Part shown: positions 15,954 through 24,740 of the stretch, one piece after another | How positions within the stretch are numbered: the first letter of the stretch is position 1 | Layout: each line of letters opens with the position of its first letter | Assembly (NCBI RefSeq): GCF_015864945.1 | Contig: NZ_JADYWF010000001.1 | Coordinates: 1,488,378 to 1,552,377 of the forward strand | Source of the DNA: Salinibacterium sp. NG253 | Lineage (GTDB): Bacteria > Actinomycetota > Actinomycetes > Actinomycetales > Microbacteriaceae | DNA length: 64,000 nucleotides | Direction: 5' to 3' | Notes under the pieces: model-generated | Database searches by the model: none | Told to the model about the DNA's origin: nothing | The model's input: only the letters and a program-made list of their open reading frames with translations | Position numbers and translations under genes: made by a program

Positions 15954-16559
15954 TTAGAGGGGCACCCCGGAGTTCGCGATGATCTCATCAAGGCGCTCAA
16001 TTGTCTTTGCGCAGAACCAATACCCGCCGGCAAAGAGGTACTCAGAAACAACGTCGTCACTTGGCGATAGCTGGCTGTACAGATCGCCGCCGAGGTACCC
16101 GGTAATCGAGTAGCCCTGATCGAGAAGCGCTTCTTGCTGAACCGCTGCCTGAGCGGGAGTAATAGGTGAGTAACCGAAGACCTCCCCCACCGCGTAGCCA
16201 TCCGAGGTGAGGCACAACAGCCCCCCGTTATCGACGAACAGTGCGTTTTCCGCCGACGGGCCGTAAAGCCCAGCTTCGCTTCGAATTTTGTCGACGTAGC
16301 TCGTGGTGTCTTCTGGGTTTAGCAGCGGGAAGCTGCTGCCCGCCATCGAAGCAAGCGTCGCGTCATCGAGCAGTTCGGTGCACTCGCTCGCGAGCACGAC
16401 GGGAGTCTCCGACGGTGTGGGATCCGCAGTGGGAGCTTCGGTAGCCGTTGCCACCGGGCTTTCCGTCGGCTCACTCGACCCCGAAGGGCCACACCCCGCC
16501 AACGCGATGGCAAGCAGCGAGGAAACGACAAGGGCTGGAACAACGCGGCTGGTGTTCAT
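15954..16559 (-). CDS. Hypothetical secreted lipoprotein
   Basis: A 201-residue protein with a signal peptide and lipobox LAGC (cysteine near residue 23), then a 35-residue Thr/Pro/Ser/Glu-rich linker and a globular domain of about 140 residues with three cysteines. I do not recognise the domain. It should be attached to the outer face of the membrane. TAGCCT (16567-16572) lies seven bases before the ATG, so the message may be leaderless. It is convergent with the aminotransferase. Confidence 0.8.
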   Translation of the reverse strand: MNTSRVVPALVVSSLLAIALAGCGPSGSSEPTESPVATATEAPTADPTPSETPVVLASECTELLDDATLASMAGSSFPLLNPEDTTSYVDKIRSEAGLYGPSAENALFVDNGGLLCLTSDGYAVGEVFGYSPITPAQAAVQQEALLDQGYSITGYLGGDLYSQLSPSDDVVSEYLFAGGYWFCAKTIERLDEIIANSGVPL

Positions 16560-16650
16560 GGCTACGAGGCTAAACCCCGTGTACTGACCTGTCTAGGAGT
16601 GGGCGTGTCGCTCGTGGAATATCAGCTCCATCAGCAAGGTTGTAGGCATC

Positions 16651-17514
16651 ATGACCGAACTGCTCGCACCCGACACCGCTATGGGCGCGGTGACGCTCAG
16701 CGTCGCGAACCTCGACGCCCTCACGGCGTACTACCGGGACGCCGTAGCCCTCACAGTGCTGAGCGAGTCTTCTGACACGGTCGTTCTCGGTCGCGGCACC
16801 ACGCCCGTCGTGATCCTCAAGCATTCACCCGCGCTCACGCATGCGAGCCCCCGCGACGCCGGACTGTTCCACACGGCCATCCTGTTCGACACCGAAGAAG
16901 CCTTGGCGGCATCCGTGTACTCGGTTGCCACTCGCTACCCGAAGACGTTCACCGGCAGCGCCGATCACCTCGTGAGCAAAGCGTTCTATTTCACCGACCC
17001 GGAGGGCAACGGCGTCGAATTGTACTGGGATCGCGACCGCACCCAGTGGAGCTGGACCCACGGCGCCGTCGAAATGGCGACCCTGTTTCTCGACCCCAAC
17101 GGCTTCTTGCAAGAGAACCTCACCGAGGCTGCCATCGAGCAGCCCGTGATCGGTGGCGCCCGCGTCGGCCACGTGCACCTGCAGGTGGGTGACGTGAAGA
17201 CTGCCCGCGAGTTCTACGTCAACCAACTCGGCTTCGAAGCAACCACCGAAATCCCCGGCAGCGCCGTGTTCGTCAGCGCTGGCGGCTACCACCACCACAT
17301 GGCCATGAACACGTGGAACTCGAGCGGTGCTGGTCCGCGGCTGCCCGCACTCGGGCTCGCTCAAGTCGACATTGCGGTGCCGAGTGCCGACGACCTCGGA
17401 GCGCTTGGCGAACGGATGACGCACCACGGCATCCAGTTACGCCACGATGGTCAGACCCTCAGTTTCGATGACCCGTGGGCCAACACTATTCGTGTGAGCA
17501 CCGCCGCAAACTAG
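16651..17514 (+). CDS. VOC family protein, two-module (CatE / catechol-2,3-dioxygenase-like)
   Basis: A 287-residue protein made of two vicinal-oxygen-chelate modules (about 8-125 and 168-280). Motifs are GAVTLSVANLDALTAYYRDAV, DPEGNGVELYWDR and, in the second module, VGHVHLQVGDVKTAREFYVNQLGF followed by HHHMAMN. The layout matches the CatE-type family found in many Gram-positive bacteria; ring-cleaving dioxygenase activity is possible but unproven. It stands alone, divergent from the lipoprotein. No aromatic pathway genes adjoin it. Confidence 0.88.
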   Translation: MTELLAPDTAMGAVTLSVANLDALTAYYRDAVALTVLSESSDTVVLGRGTTPVVILKHSPALTHASPRDAGLFHTAILFDTEEALAASVYSVATRYPKTFTGSADHLVSKAFYFTDPEGNGVELYWDRDRTQWSWTHGAVEMATLFLDPNGFLQENLTEAAIEQPVIGGARVGHVHLQVGDVKTAREFYVNQLGFEATTEIPGSAVFVSAGGYHHHMAMNTWNSSGAGPRLPALGLAQVDIAVPSADDLGALGERMTHHGIQLRHDGQTLSFDDPWANTIRVSTAAN

Positions 17515-17577
17515 GGCAACGGCCGGCGCGAAAAATAGTGCTTGCCAAGGCGACATTCGAGGCGCACACTGTCTCCC

Positions 17578-17928
17578 ATGGACGCCGATCCTGTAGCAAC
17601 GAATCCGGAACACTACTCAGTGGTGTTCGAGAATGACCGCGTACGAGTGCTTGAGTACATCGATGCGGCCGGCGATACCACGACACCGCACGAGCATCCC
17701 GACAGTGTCATGATCACTCTCAGCGATTTTCGCCGCCGCTTACACGCTGGCGAGAACCATCGCGATGTTGAGTTGGCAACGGGCCTGGCCATGTGGTTGC
17801 CCGCCCAACGCCACTCCGGAGAGAACATTGGCGACAGCCCAACCCACGTGATGTTCGTGGAGCTCAAAGATCGAACCCCCGACGACCCAATGCCCGTGTG
17901 GTTGGGTCCAGCCCAACTCGCCCCCTAG
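17578..17928 (+). CDS. Small cupin-like protein
   Basis: A 116-residue protein with a single conserved beta-barrel. It carries HSVVFENDRVRVLEY-type opening strands, TTTPHEHPDSVMITLSDF and QRHSGENIGDSPTHVMFVELK, which match cupin-like proteins that may bind a metal through the HEH pair. I chose ATG 17578; a further in-frame start lies upstream at 17542. It may be in one transcript with the two-module VOC gene (63 bp gap). The role is unknown. Confidence 0.75.
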   Translation: MDADPVATNPEHYSVVFENDRVRVLEYIDAAGDTTTPHEHPDSVMITLSDFRRRLHAGENHRDVELATGLAMWLPAQRHSGENIGDSPTHVMFVELKDRTPDDPMPVWLGPAQLAP

Positions 17929-17961
17929 CGCAGCCCACAAGCAGGAACGCGTACGCGCGAG

Positions 17962-18972
17962 TTACCCGCCGAGGCGTTCGTCGATCTCGCGGATGACCGG
18001 CCACGCGCCCTCTTCGGAGTTCGAGAGCACGACAACGTCGAGACCGTTCTCGAGGTAGTGGCGCACGATTCCGGAGGCGCCGGGGCTCACACCGTCGGCG
18101 AAGTAGCTGCGCACGGTGCCGTCTTCGTTCATGTCGAACTCAAGACCGAAGCCGTACCAGGTCTCTTCGTCGTACTGAACCTGCGGGGTGAGAAACTCTT
18201 CTGTGAACTCGGTGTCGAGGAGGTCGCCGTTGCGCACTGCCTGAATGAAGCGAATGAGGTCGGCGGCGGTGACGTGAGCTCCGCCATCGGGCAGACCAAT
18301 GGGCGGGGCGCTGTAGATATTGGAAACCCAGCGGCCATCGATGTAGTCCCAGCCTTCGGCAACGCGCGGGGCGGCATCCCGACGGTCATAGAACCCCGAG
18401 TCGACCATGCCGGCCGGCGTGAAGACCTCGTCGAAAATGTACTGGCGGTAGTCGGTCTTCGTGACCTTCTCAAGCGCAAGGCCCGCCAGAACGTAACCCG
18501 CGTTGGTGTAGACGCACTCGACACCGGGCTCGGCCAGTGACTCCTTGTTCACAAAGGTGGGGAGCTGATCGGCGGGCTCAAGAATTGTGTAGGTCGGGAA
18601 CTCTGCCCACAGATCGGCGTAGCTTTCGCCCTCTTCTTCATCCACGTCATCCGCAATGCCGCTCGTGTGGGTGAGCACGTGCAGCAGCGTGACGGCGGGG
18701 TCAATCTCGGTATCGGCGAGGTCAACATAGTGATGAATGGACGTCTCGAGGTCGAGGTCATTCTTCGACACCTGCTGCAGCGCCGCAACGCTCGTGAAGA
18801 GCTTGGTGATCGAGCTGGAATCGAAGCGCGTGTCTGCCGTGTTTGGCACATCCCAACGCTGGGTCGCTTTTCCCGCGACAGCTTCGTAAATAGTGGCGTT
18901 GCCCCGCTTGATCAGGACCGTGCCAGAGAAGTCATTGTGCTCAAGAAATGCGTCGAGTCCCGTGGTGTCCAT
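17962..18972 (-). CDS. Serine hydrolase, beta-lactamase/class C type
   Basis: A 336-residue penicillin-binding-fold hydrolase. The SxxK motif is SSITK (in TRFDSSSITKLF), and the YxN motif is YTNAGYVLAGLALE. There is no signal peptide, so it should act in the cytoplasm. Such proteins are usually esterases or peptidases, not drug-resistance enzymes. TAGGCT (18979-18984) lies six bases before the ATG, so the transcript is probably leaderless. It is convergent with the cupin gene. Confidence 0.87.
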   Translation of the reverse strand: MDTTGLDAFLEHNDFSGTVLIKRGNATIYEAVAGKATQRWDVPNTADTRFDSSSITKLFTSVAALQQVSKNDLDLETSIHHYVDLADTEIDPAVTLLHVLTHTSGIADDVDEEEGESYADLWAEFPTYTILEPADQLPTFVNKESLAEPGVECVYTNAGYVLAGLALEKVTKTDYRQYIFDEVFTPAGMVDSGFYDRRDAAPRVAEGWDYIDGRWVSNIYSAPPIGLPDGGAHVTAADLIRFIQAVRNGDLLDTEFTEEFLTPQVQYDEETWYGFGLEFDMNEDGTVRSYFADGVSPGASGIVRHYLENGLDVVVLSNSEEGAWPVIREIDERLGG

Positions 18973-19110
18973 AGTGCGAGCCTACCCACTGTCGCTCGTC
19001 AATTGGGCAGCGGATGCTGTGGGTGGGCTCGATGATTGCTGAGTAACGCTCCCAGCGAACAGACCCGCATTCGCGGAATGGATCAGCCCCACCCAGAGTT
19101 GCCGATTTAC

Positions 19111-19668
19111 ATGACTACTTCTCTCGTTGAACACCCCAGTTTCACCACCGGCACCTGGCAGATTGATGCCGCTCACTCGACGGTTTCTTTCACCGTCAAG
19201 CACCTCATGATCAGCAAGGTTCGCGGAACCTTCGATGGTTTCTCGGGCACGATCGTCACCTCCGAAACGCCCGCCGAGAACTCGGTGACGGCAGAGATCG
19301 ACATGGCGACGATCAACACCAACCAGGCTGACCGCGACGGTCACCTGCGCACCAACGACTTCTTCAACGTTGAGACGTTCCCCACCGCCACCTTTAAGTC
19401 AACGAGCGTCGCGATTGACGGTGATGACCTCACCATCGAGGGCGACCTCACCCTCCGTGGCGTCACGAAGCCGGTCACGCTGAAGGGCGAGTTCGGCGGC
19501 ATCGCGCAGAACCCCTACGGCCAGACCATTGCGGCAGCAAGCGCGAGCACTGTGATCAACCGCACCGACTTCGGTGTGAACTACAACGCAGCTCTCGAAA
19601 CCGGCGGCGTTCTTCTCGGCGAAGACGTCACCCTCACCTTCGACCTTCAGGCTGCACTCCAGCAGTAA
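19111..19668 (+). CDS. YceI family lipid-binding-type protein
   Basis: A protein of about 185 residues with the YceI lipocalin-like fold. Marker stretches are TGTWQIDAAHSTVSFTVKHLM, the strand block around NTNQADRDGHLRTNDFF, and LTLRGVTKPVTLKGEF. It has no signal peptide, as is usual for actinobacterial members. Family members bind polyisoprenoid or other lipids and are linked with acid or osmotic stress, but their task is not settled. The start is uncertain: ATG 19111 fits the family start, and ATG 19078 is also possible. A hairpin terminator follows. Confidence 0.88.
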   Translation: MTTSLVEHPSFTTGTWQIDAAHSTVSFTVKHLMISKVRGTFDGFSGTIVTSETPAENSVTAEIDMATINTNQADRDGHLRTNDFFNVETFPTATFKSTSVAIDGDDLTIEGDLTLRGVTKPVTLKGEFGGIAQNPYGQTIAAASASTVINRTDFGVNYNAALETGGVLLGEDVTLTFDLQAALQQ

Positions 19669-19692
19669 CCGCGTCCTCGCGAATAACTAATG

Positions 19693-19723
19693 AGGCCTCT
19701 CTGCGCACTGCGCGGAGAGGCCT
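19693..19723. terminator. Hairpin terminator between yceI and the convergent MFS gene
   Basis: AGGCCTCTC (19693-19701) pairs perfectly with GAGAGGCCT (19715-19723), and the loop can also pair through GCGC. On the plus strand it is followed by TTGTTAT, so it suits rho-independent termination of yceI. Confidence 0.82.
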
Positions 19724-19726
19724 TTG

Positions 19727-20980
19727 TTATGACGCCGTTTCGGCGGCGTTGTTGAGCAACACTTTTTCGGCTGCAGCAACAGCGGCGCTGCGCCACACGA
19801 CGAGGGCGGCCACCGCAACGATGAGCACCAGAATTCCGGCACCCCACGCGAGCCCGGCATAGCCAACGAGCGCGAGGATGGGGCCAGCGAACCCTCCACC
19901 GAGCGCCCCCGCGAGACTCATGATCGTGTCACTGCGGCCCTGAATGCGCAGCTTTGTTTTTCCGGTCGCGAGGTCGGCGACAAGGGCGGAACCGGCAACC
20001 GTCGACGCACTCCAGCCGAGCCCGAGCAGCACTAGGCCGACCGTGACGGCGACATTGCTGAGCTCCCCCAGTGCCACTACAACAACGGAGGCCGCAAACA
20101 ACCCCTGCCCAATAAGAATCGTCGGGATGCGCCCGAAGTGGTCACTCGCCCAACCGAACACGGGCGAGAGCGCGTACATGCCGGCGATGTGCAGGCTGAT
20201 CGTGAAGCCGATTATCGTGAGGCTCGCTCCGTGGTGGCTTAAGTGCACGGGCGTCATCGCCATGATCGAGACCATCACCGCATGGCTGATCGCGATGGCA
20301 GCGATAGCGAAGACGAGCGGGCCACGACCGCGAACGATTCCGGCATCCGCGGCAACGGCGGCATCCACCGGACGGTTGCGGGCAAGAGTGAGCGGATCGG
20401 GCCGCAGCTCAACAAGATAGAGAACCATCGCTGCAAGCTGGGCTGCAATCGCGAAAACGAACGAACCGGTGTTCGTAGGCAAGGAGAGCCACTGAGCGAT
20501 CGCCTCGCCGGGGCCGATGAGGTTCGGGCCGGCAACAGCGCCGATCGTGGTCGACCACACCACAAGAGAGAGGTCGCGACCGCGGTGTTCGGGTGCCGCA
20601 ACATCCGTCGCCGCAAAGCGCGCCTGCAGGCCTACCGCCGTGCCAACGCCGAGCATCGCGAATCCAAGAATGAGAAGCGGGAAGAACGCGAGACCCACTG
20701 CGATCACCGTGATGAGCGAACCACCGGCCGCGACTCCCGCGCCGAGCGCCAGCGCCGGTCGACGACCCCACCGAGCCGCGAGGCGAGCCAGCGGAATCGA
20801 CACGAGTGCTGCGCCCAAAGTGCTGGATGTCGCTGCCGCGCCCGAGAGTGTTTCGCCGCCCAGATCAGCAGCCAGAATCGCCCCCACGGCAACAGTGGCC
20901 CCTAGACCAAGCCCGGCGAGCACTTGCCCAGCCACGAGCGTGCGGACTATTCGGGATTGCACTGCGCGGTCGATGTCCAT
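19727..20980 (-). CDS. MFS transporter
   Basis: A 417-residue protein with twelve hydrophobic segments and the MFS loop signature ARLAARWGRRPALALG between helices 2 and 3, and GWASDHFGRIPTILIG at the equivalent place in the second half. It is an exporter-like proton-linked carrier without a recognisable substrate. CAGACT stands six bases before the ATG. It is divergent from purS, with about 70 bp between the starts. Confidence 0.9.
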   Translation of the reverse strand: MDIDRAVQSRIVRTLVAGQVLAGLGLGATVAVGAILAADLGGETLSGAAATSSTLGAALVSIPLARLAARWGRRPALALGAGVAAGGSLITVIAVGLAFFPLLILGFAMLGVGTAVGLQARFAATDVAAPEHRGRDLSLVVWSTTIGAVAGPNLIGPGEAIAQWLSLPTNTGSFVFAIAAQLAAMVLYLVELRPDPLTLARNRPVDAAVAADAGIVRGRGPLVFAIAAIAISHAVMVSIMAMTPVHLSHHGASLTIIGFTISLHIAGMYALSPVFGWASDHFGRIPTILIGQGLFAASVVVVALGELSNVAVTVGLVLLGLGWSASTVAGSALVADLATGKTKLRIQGRSDTIMSLAGALGGGFAGPILALVGYAGLAWGAGILVLIVAVAALVVWRSAAVAAAEKVLLNNAAETAS

Positions 20981-21005
20981 GAATACAGTCTGGCGTACCC
21001 TCGGC

Positions 21006-21015
21006 TAGACTGGAG
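21006..21015 (+). promoter_or_regulatory. purS promoter -10 and start region, shared with purL
   Basis: TAGACTGGAG at 21006-21015 holds a -10-like TAGACT 38 bases before purS. The same ten bases occur before purL at 49115-49124. No convincing -35 is present at either place. Confidence 0.45.
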
Positions 21016-21048
21016 CCATCTTCCCGCGCGAAATCATGGAGTGATTCG

Positions 21049-21321
21049 GTGCCAATTATTGTCGTCGAGGTAATGCCTAAGGCTGAAATCCTCGATCCTC
21101 AGGGTAAGGCCGTAGCCGGCGCCCTCGTCCGTCTCGACAAAAGCGAGTTCAGTGCGGTGCGCATCGGTAAGCGTTTTGAGCTCACCGTTGAGGGGCCGAT
21201 CACTGACGAACTGCTGGCTGAGGCCCGCGAGATCGCTAACGATCTTCTCGCCAACACCGTCATCGAAGATGTTATTTACGTCGGCGAGGCTCGCCCCGCC
21301 GACGACACTCAGGGCGCATAG
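21049..21321 (+). CDS. purS: Phosphoribosylformylglycinamidine synthase subunit PurS
   Basis: A 90-residue subunit of the three-part FGAM synthase (PurS-PurQ-PurL), which turns FGAR into FGAM in purine synthesis. It matches the family start [18 protein letters not shown], the central [13 protein letters not shown] and the end [13 protein letters not shown]. PurS dimers bridge the glutaminase and the synthase. GTG 21049 gives the family-typical start. The stop overlaps the purQ start by one base. The partner purL lies 27 kb away, at 49176. Confidence 0.95.
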   Translation: MPIIVVEVMPKAEILDPQGKAVAGALVRLDKSEFSAVRIGKRFELTVEGPITDELLAEAREIANDLLANTVIEDVIYVGEARPADDTQGA

Positions 21322-22019
21322 TGCGCGTCGGAGTCATCACCTTTCCGGGTTCGCTCGATGACCGTGACGCTCAGCGCGCGGTCAAGCTGGGTGGCGGTGA
21401 GCCGGTAGCTCTGTGGCACGGTGACCACGACCTCAAGAACGTGGATGCCATCGTTCTGCCCGGTGGGTTCAGCTACGGCGACTACCTGCGTGCCGGTGCA
21501 ATCGCAGCCCACTCGCCCATCATGAGCGAAGTCATCACGGCCGCTAACGCCGGAATGCCTGTTCTGGGCATCTGCAACGGTTTCCAGATCTTGGTGGAGT
21601 CGCACCTCCTCCCCGGCGGTCTCGTGCGCAACGATCACGGTGACTTTGTCTGCCGCGACCAGAAGCTGCGCGTCGAGAATGTCGACACGGCCTGGAGCAA
21701 CGGCTTCAAAGAAGACGAAGAGATCATCATCCCGCTCAAGAACGGTGAGGGCGGCTACATTGCCGACCAGGCCACTCTTGATCGCCTTGAGGGTGAAGGC
21801 CAGGTTGTGTTCCGCTACCTCGAGGTCAACCCCAACGGGTCGGCGAATGACATTGCCGGCATCTCGAATGCCCGTGGCAACGTTGTTGGCCTGATGCCTC
21901 ATCCCGAGCACGCGACGGAGCCTGGCTTTGGCCCAGACACTCGCGCGGCGATGCGTTCGGGCACCGACGGCCTCACGTTCTTCACGAGCGCGATCAGCTC
22001 GTTGATGGCCAACGCCTAA
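21321..22019 (+). CDS. purQ: Phosphoribosylformylglycinamidine synthase subunit PurQ (glutaminase)
   Basis: A 232-residue class I glutamine amidotransferase that supplies ammonia to PurL. It has the nucleophile cysteine in [19 protein letters not shown] and the His/Glu dyad in GLMPHPEHA. The opening [15 protein letters not shown] and [21 protein letters not shown] are diagnostic. GTG 21321 overlaps the purS stop, so the two are made in step. Confidence 0.97.
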   Translation: MRVGVITFPGSLDDRDAQRAVKLGGGEPVALWHGDHDLKNVDAIVLPGGFSYGDYLRAGAIAAHSPIMSEVITAANAGMPVLGICNGFQILVESHLLPGGLVRNDHGDFVCRDQKLRVENVDTAWSNGFKEDEEIIIPLKNGEGGYIADQATLDRLEGEGQVVFRYLEVNPNGSANDIAGISNARGNVVGLMPHPEHATEPGFGPDTRAAMRSGTDGLTFFTSAISSLMANA

Positions 22020-22037
22020 TACTGAAAGCTCGGCCTC

Positions 22038-22502
22038 ATGTTTGCGACCCCCAAGTCACTGTTCCGTGTTCTCGCCTTTGCTGAAGCGGTCACCTGGACG
22101 CTGCTCATCACCGGGCTCATCCTGCGCGCTACGGCGGGGCTGGATGTCGCGGTGTCGATCGGTGGGGCCATTCATGGTTTCGTCTTCCTCGCCTACGGTG
22201 CCACTGCCGTGTTGTTGACGGTGAACCAGCGTTGGAGCGTCGGCACCGCCGTTCTCACCATCGGTAGCGCCGTCATTCCTTACGCCACCATTCCGGTGGA
22301 GCTGTGGCTGGCACGCTCGGGTCGCTTGAAGGGCGACTGGCGCAAGGAAGCCTCCGATCATCCGCGGGATGCTGGTTGGATTGACCGCACGATGCGGTGG
22401 TTCTTGAACCACCCGTACATCTTGGTGGCCCTCATCGCTGGCGCCGTCATTCTGCTCTACGTCGTGCTGCTCATCGCAGGCCCTCCCGGCGGCAAAGAGT
22501 AG
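22038..22502 (+). CDS. DUF3817 integral membrane protein
   Basis: A 154-residue protein with about four membrane helices. The opening PKSLFRVLAFAEAVTWTLLI, the segment GAIHGFVFLAYG and the end with a last helix match the DUF3817 (YdzA-like) family of unknown role. It begins 18 bp after purQ and may share its transcript. Confidence 0.85.
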   Translation: MFATPKSLFRVLAFAEAVTWTLLITGLILRATAGLDVAVSIGGAIHGFVFLAYGATAVLLTVNQRWSVGTAVLTIGSAVIPYATIPVELWLARSGRLKGDWRKEASDHPRDAGWIDRTMRWFLNHPYILVALIAGAVILLYVVLLIAGPPGGKE

Positions 22503-22553
22503 CTTCGCGCCACCCGCGTCATAGCGTCGCAATCATTGCCGCGCTGTGCGCGG

Positions 22554-23396
22554 CTACAGCAGGAAGAACCCGATCACTCCCGGATTTCTCGCGTGCACAA
22601 TGACGAGGAACACCACCGCGTCAAATAGTAGGTGCACGCTCAACACGTAGACGAGCGACTTCGTGGTCGAGTAGATCCAGCCCTGCAGCAGCGCGAACGG
22701 GATCGTCAGCAGCGGACCCCACGACTGGTAGCCGAGTTCCCACAGGAACGCCACGAAGATCACCATCTGCAGCAGGTTTGCCTGCCAGACCGGAAAGTGC
22801 CGGCGAAAGAGCACGAACACGGTGAGGATGAAGAACAGCTCATCCCACGTGCCGACCGCGTTCACGCCAACGAACAGTCGACCGATCTCGTCGGGTGTCG
22901 TCACGATGGGCCAGTTGAGATACACACCACTCGTGATGAAGTAGAACGGCAGAATGAGCCAGCCGAGAAAGAGCACGAGAAACAGATAGCCCCACTGAAC
23001 GCGGTTCCACGGCCATCCGCCCCGCCACGGAAAGCGGATGAGGCGATCCTTGAACACGAAGCGTGACAGTGCGTAGGGCACAGCAACCGCTGCGGCCAGC
23101 ACAAACCCGAGCAAGAAGAAGTTGCCCCAGCTGATGTCGGCTTCGACCGACACTGTGGAGACGATGATCATGCCGACCGCGATCAGGAGCAAGTCTTTCG
23201 CGAGACCCTCGGTGTGCTTGTTGCGGTCGGTGAGCCAGGCGGCGGCGAGCGCCACCGCTACGACGAGGTAGCCCAGCAGCGGAAGCCGAAGCGAGAACAT
23301 CAGCACCGCCGATCCACTCAGCAGCGCTGCGGGCACCAGCCCCCAACTGCGTGAACTGAGTGGCGGGGAGCTGACAGCATTGTCGAGGCCGGGCAT
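22554..23396 (-). CDS. CPBP-like intramembrane protein, probably degenerate protease
   Basis: A 280-residue protein with about eight membrane helices. Its C-terminal half resembles the CPBP (Abi/CAAX) intramembrane protease family, but the key motifs are changed. The usual EExxxR is replaced by DELFFI, the middle motif lacks a clear histidine, and only HLLFDAV fits the last motif (HxxxN/D). It may therefore be a non-proteolytic relative. It lies 12 bp after the MscS-type channel gene on the same strand, with AGGAGT overlapping that stop, so the two are one operon. Confidence 0.65.
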   Translation of the reverse strand: MPGLDNAVSSPPLSSRSWGLVPAALLSGSAVLMFSLRLPLLGYLVVAVALAAAWLTDRNKHTEGLAKDLLLIAVGMIIVSTVSVEADISWGNFFLLGFVLAAAVAVPYALSRFVFKDRLIRFPWRGGWPWNRVQWGYLFLVLFLGWLILPFYFITSGVYLNWPIVTTPDEIGRLFVGVNAVGTWDELFFILTVFVLFRRHFPVWQANLLQMVIFVAFLWELGYQSWGPLLTIPFALLQGWIYSTTKSLVYVLSVHLLFDAVVFLVIVHARNPGVIGFFLL

Positions 23397-23408
23397 CCTG
23401 AATGACTC

Positions 23409-24644
23409 CTAGTCGTTGATGACGCGCTTAGCGGTGGACGACTGAGCCTCATCGGCATCGGTCTCTTCTGGGCCAACGAGGTTCTCGGGAACGTTGTCTT
23501 GAACCGGAATCGCCCCTGTGAACTCTTGACGACGAGCGTCGGCCTCAGCGCTACCGCTGAAGAGGCCGCGGTTTTGCGAGGCTGGCGATGACTTGGTGCG
23601 CACCGCTGCCTCATTCTCGACCATGAGCACTCGCGTGCGAGGAAGCGCAGCCGGATTCTTGGCTTGCAACCACGTGACCATTTCTTCGCGAACGTGCGTG
23701 CGGAGATCCCAGAGCGCGCCGGAGTCGGCGGCGCTGATCAGCACGCGCACCCGAACGAAACCACCCTTGGCATCCACGACTTGGATGTTGGCCGTGCGGC
23801 CGTCCCACAGCTCGGTTCGCTCGACAACTTTGCTGAGGCGCTCACGCATTTGGTCGATGTTGACGCGCCAGTCGAGGTCGAAGTTGACCTCGCCGAGAAG
23901 TTCGGTGGCGTTGCGGGTCCAGTTCTGGAACGGCGTGGTCGTGAAGTAGGTGGAGGGCAGCACGAGGCGGCGCTGATCCCAAATGCTGACAACAATGTAG
24001 GTGAGGGTGATTTCTTCGATGCGGCCCCACTCACCGTCGGCGATCACGACGTCGTCCACGCGGATGGCGTCGCTGAAGGCAAGCTGCATTCCCGCGAACA
24101 CATTGCCAAGAGCGGACTGCGCAGCAATACCGGCCACAACGCTGACGAGGCCGGCGGAGGCGAGAACGCTGGCACCGAGGGTTTCAGCACCGGGCAAAGT
24201 GAGAAGAATGGCACCGATAGTGACGATGACGATCACTGCGGCGAGCACACGACGGATCAGTTGCACTTGAGTGCGCACGCGACGCGCAGCTCTATTATCG
24301 GGCACATCGGTGGGGTACCGAGCGATGGTGCGGTTGAGCAGCACGTTGATGATGGCGATCAGCAACCAGCCGCTCGCCGCGATGACGGCGATAAGGAAGA
24401 CCGTATTAACGATGTCGCGCAGATCGTCAACCGGGAGCGTGATCGAGATTGCTGCCCACACGGCGAGCAGCGCCATGAGCACTCTCAAGCGCTGACGCGA
24501 TTGAGCGAGAGTCTTATAGACCCCGGGTCGCAGACGTGAGATTCCTCTCACGATGAGAGAGATCACTCCGATGCCAATGACGACGGCGACAAGCGCAATC
24601 ACTACGGCCACAGCGAGCCCCAGCCACGATACCCATTCAAACAA
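23409..24644 (-). CDS. Small-conductance mechanosensitive channel (MscS family)
   Basis: A 411-residue channel with N-terminal helices, a pore helix rich in Gly/Ala (about 160-190: LGASVLASAGLVSVVAGIAA, QSALGNVFAGMQLAFSDAI) and the cytoplasmic beta domain VDDVVIADGEWGRIEEITLTYIVV. The C-terminal tail of about 110 residues is polar and unlike the core family. It should release solutes during osmotic downshock. The start appears to be TTG 24644, with GGAAAT about ten bases upstream. It precedes the CPBP-like gene and is divergent from DUF2254. Confidence 0.92.
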   Translation of the reverse strand: MFEWVSWLGLAVAVVIALVAVVIGIGVISLIVRGISRLRPGVYKTLAQSRQRLRVLMALLAVWAAISITLPVDDLRDIVNTVFLIAVIAASGWLLIAIINVLLNRTIARYPTDVPDNRAARRVRTQVQLIRRVLAAVIVIVTIGAILLTLPGAETLGASVLASAGLVSVVAGIAAQSALGNVFAGMQLAFSDAIRVDDVVIADGEWGRIEEITLTYIVVSIWDQRRLVLPSTYFTTTPFQNWTRNATELLGEVNFDLDWRVNIDQMRERLSKVVERTELWDGRTANIQVVDAKGGFVRVRVLISAADSGALWDLRTHVREEMVTWLQAKNPAALPRTRVLMVENEAAVRTKSSPASQNRGLFSGSAEADARRQEFTGAIPVQDNVPENLVGPEETDADEAQSSTAKRVIND

Positions 24645-24740
24645 TCGAGTGATTTCCTTTCATTCGCGTTGTTCCACCCTAGGGGCACGCGCCACAACAA
24701 AGCCTGACGTGATTAACTAGGGCGACTCGAGAGGGATGTG

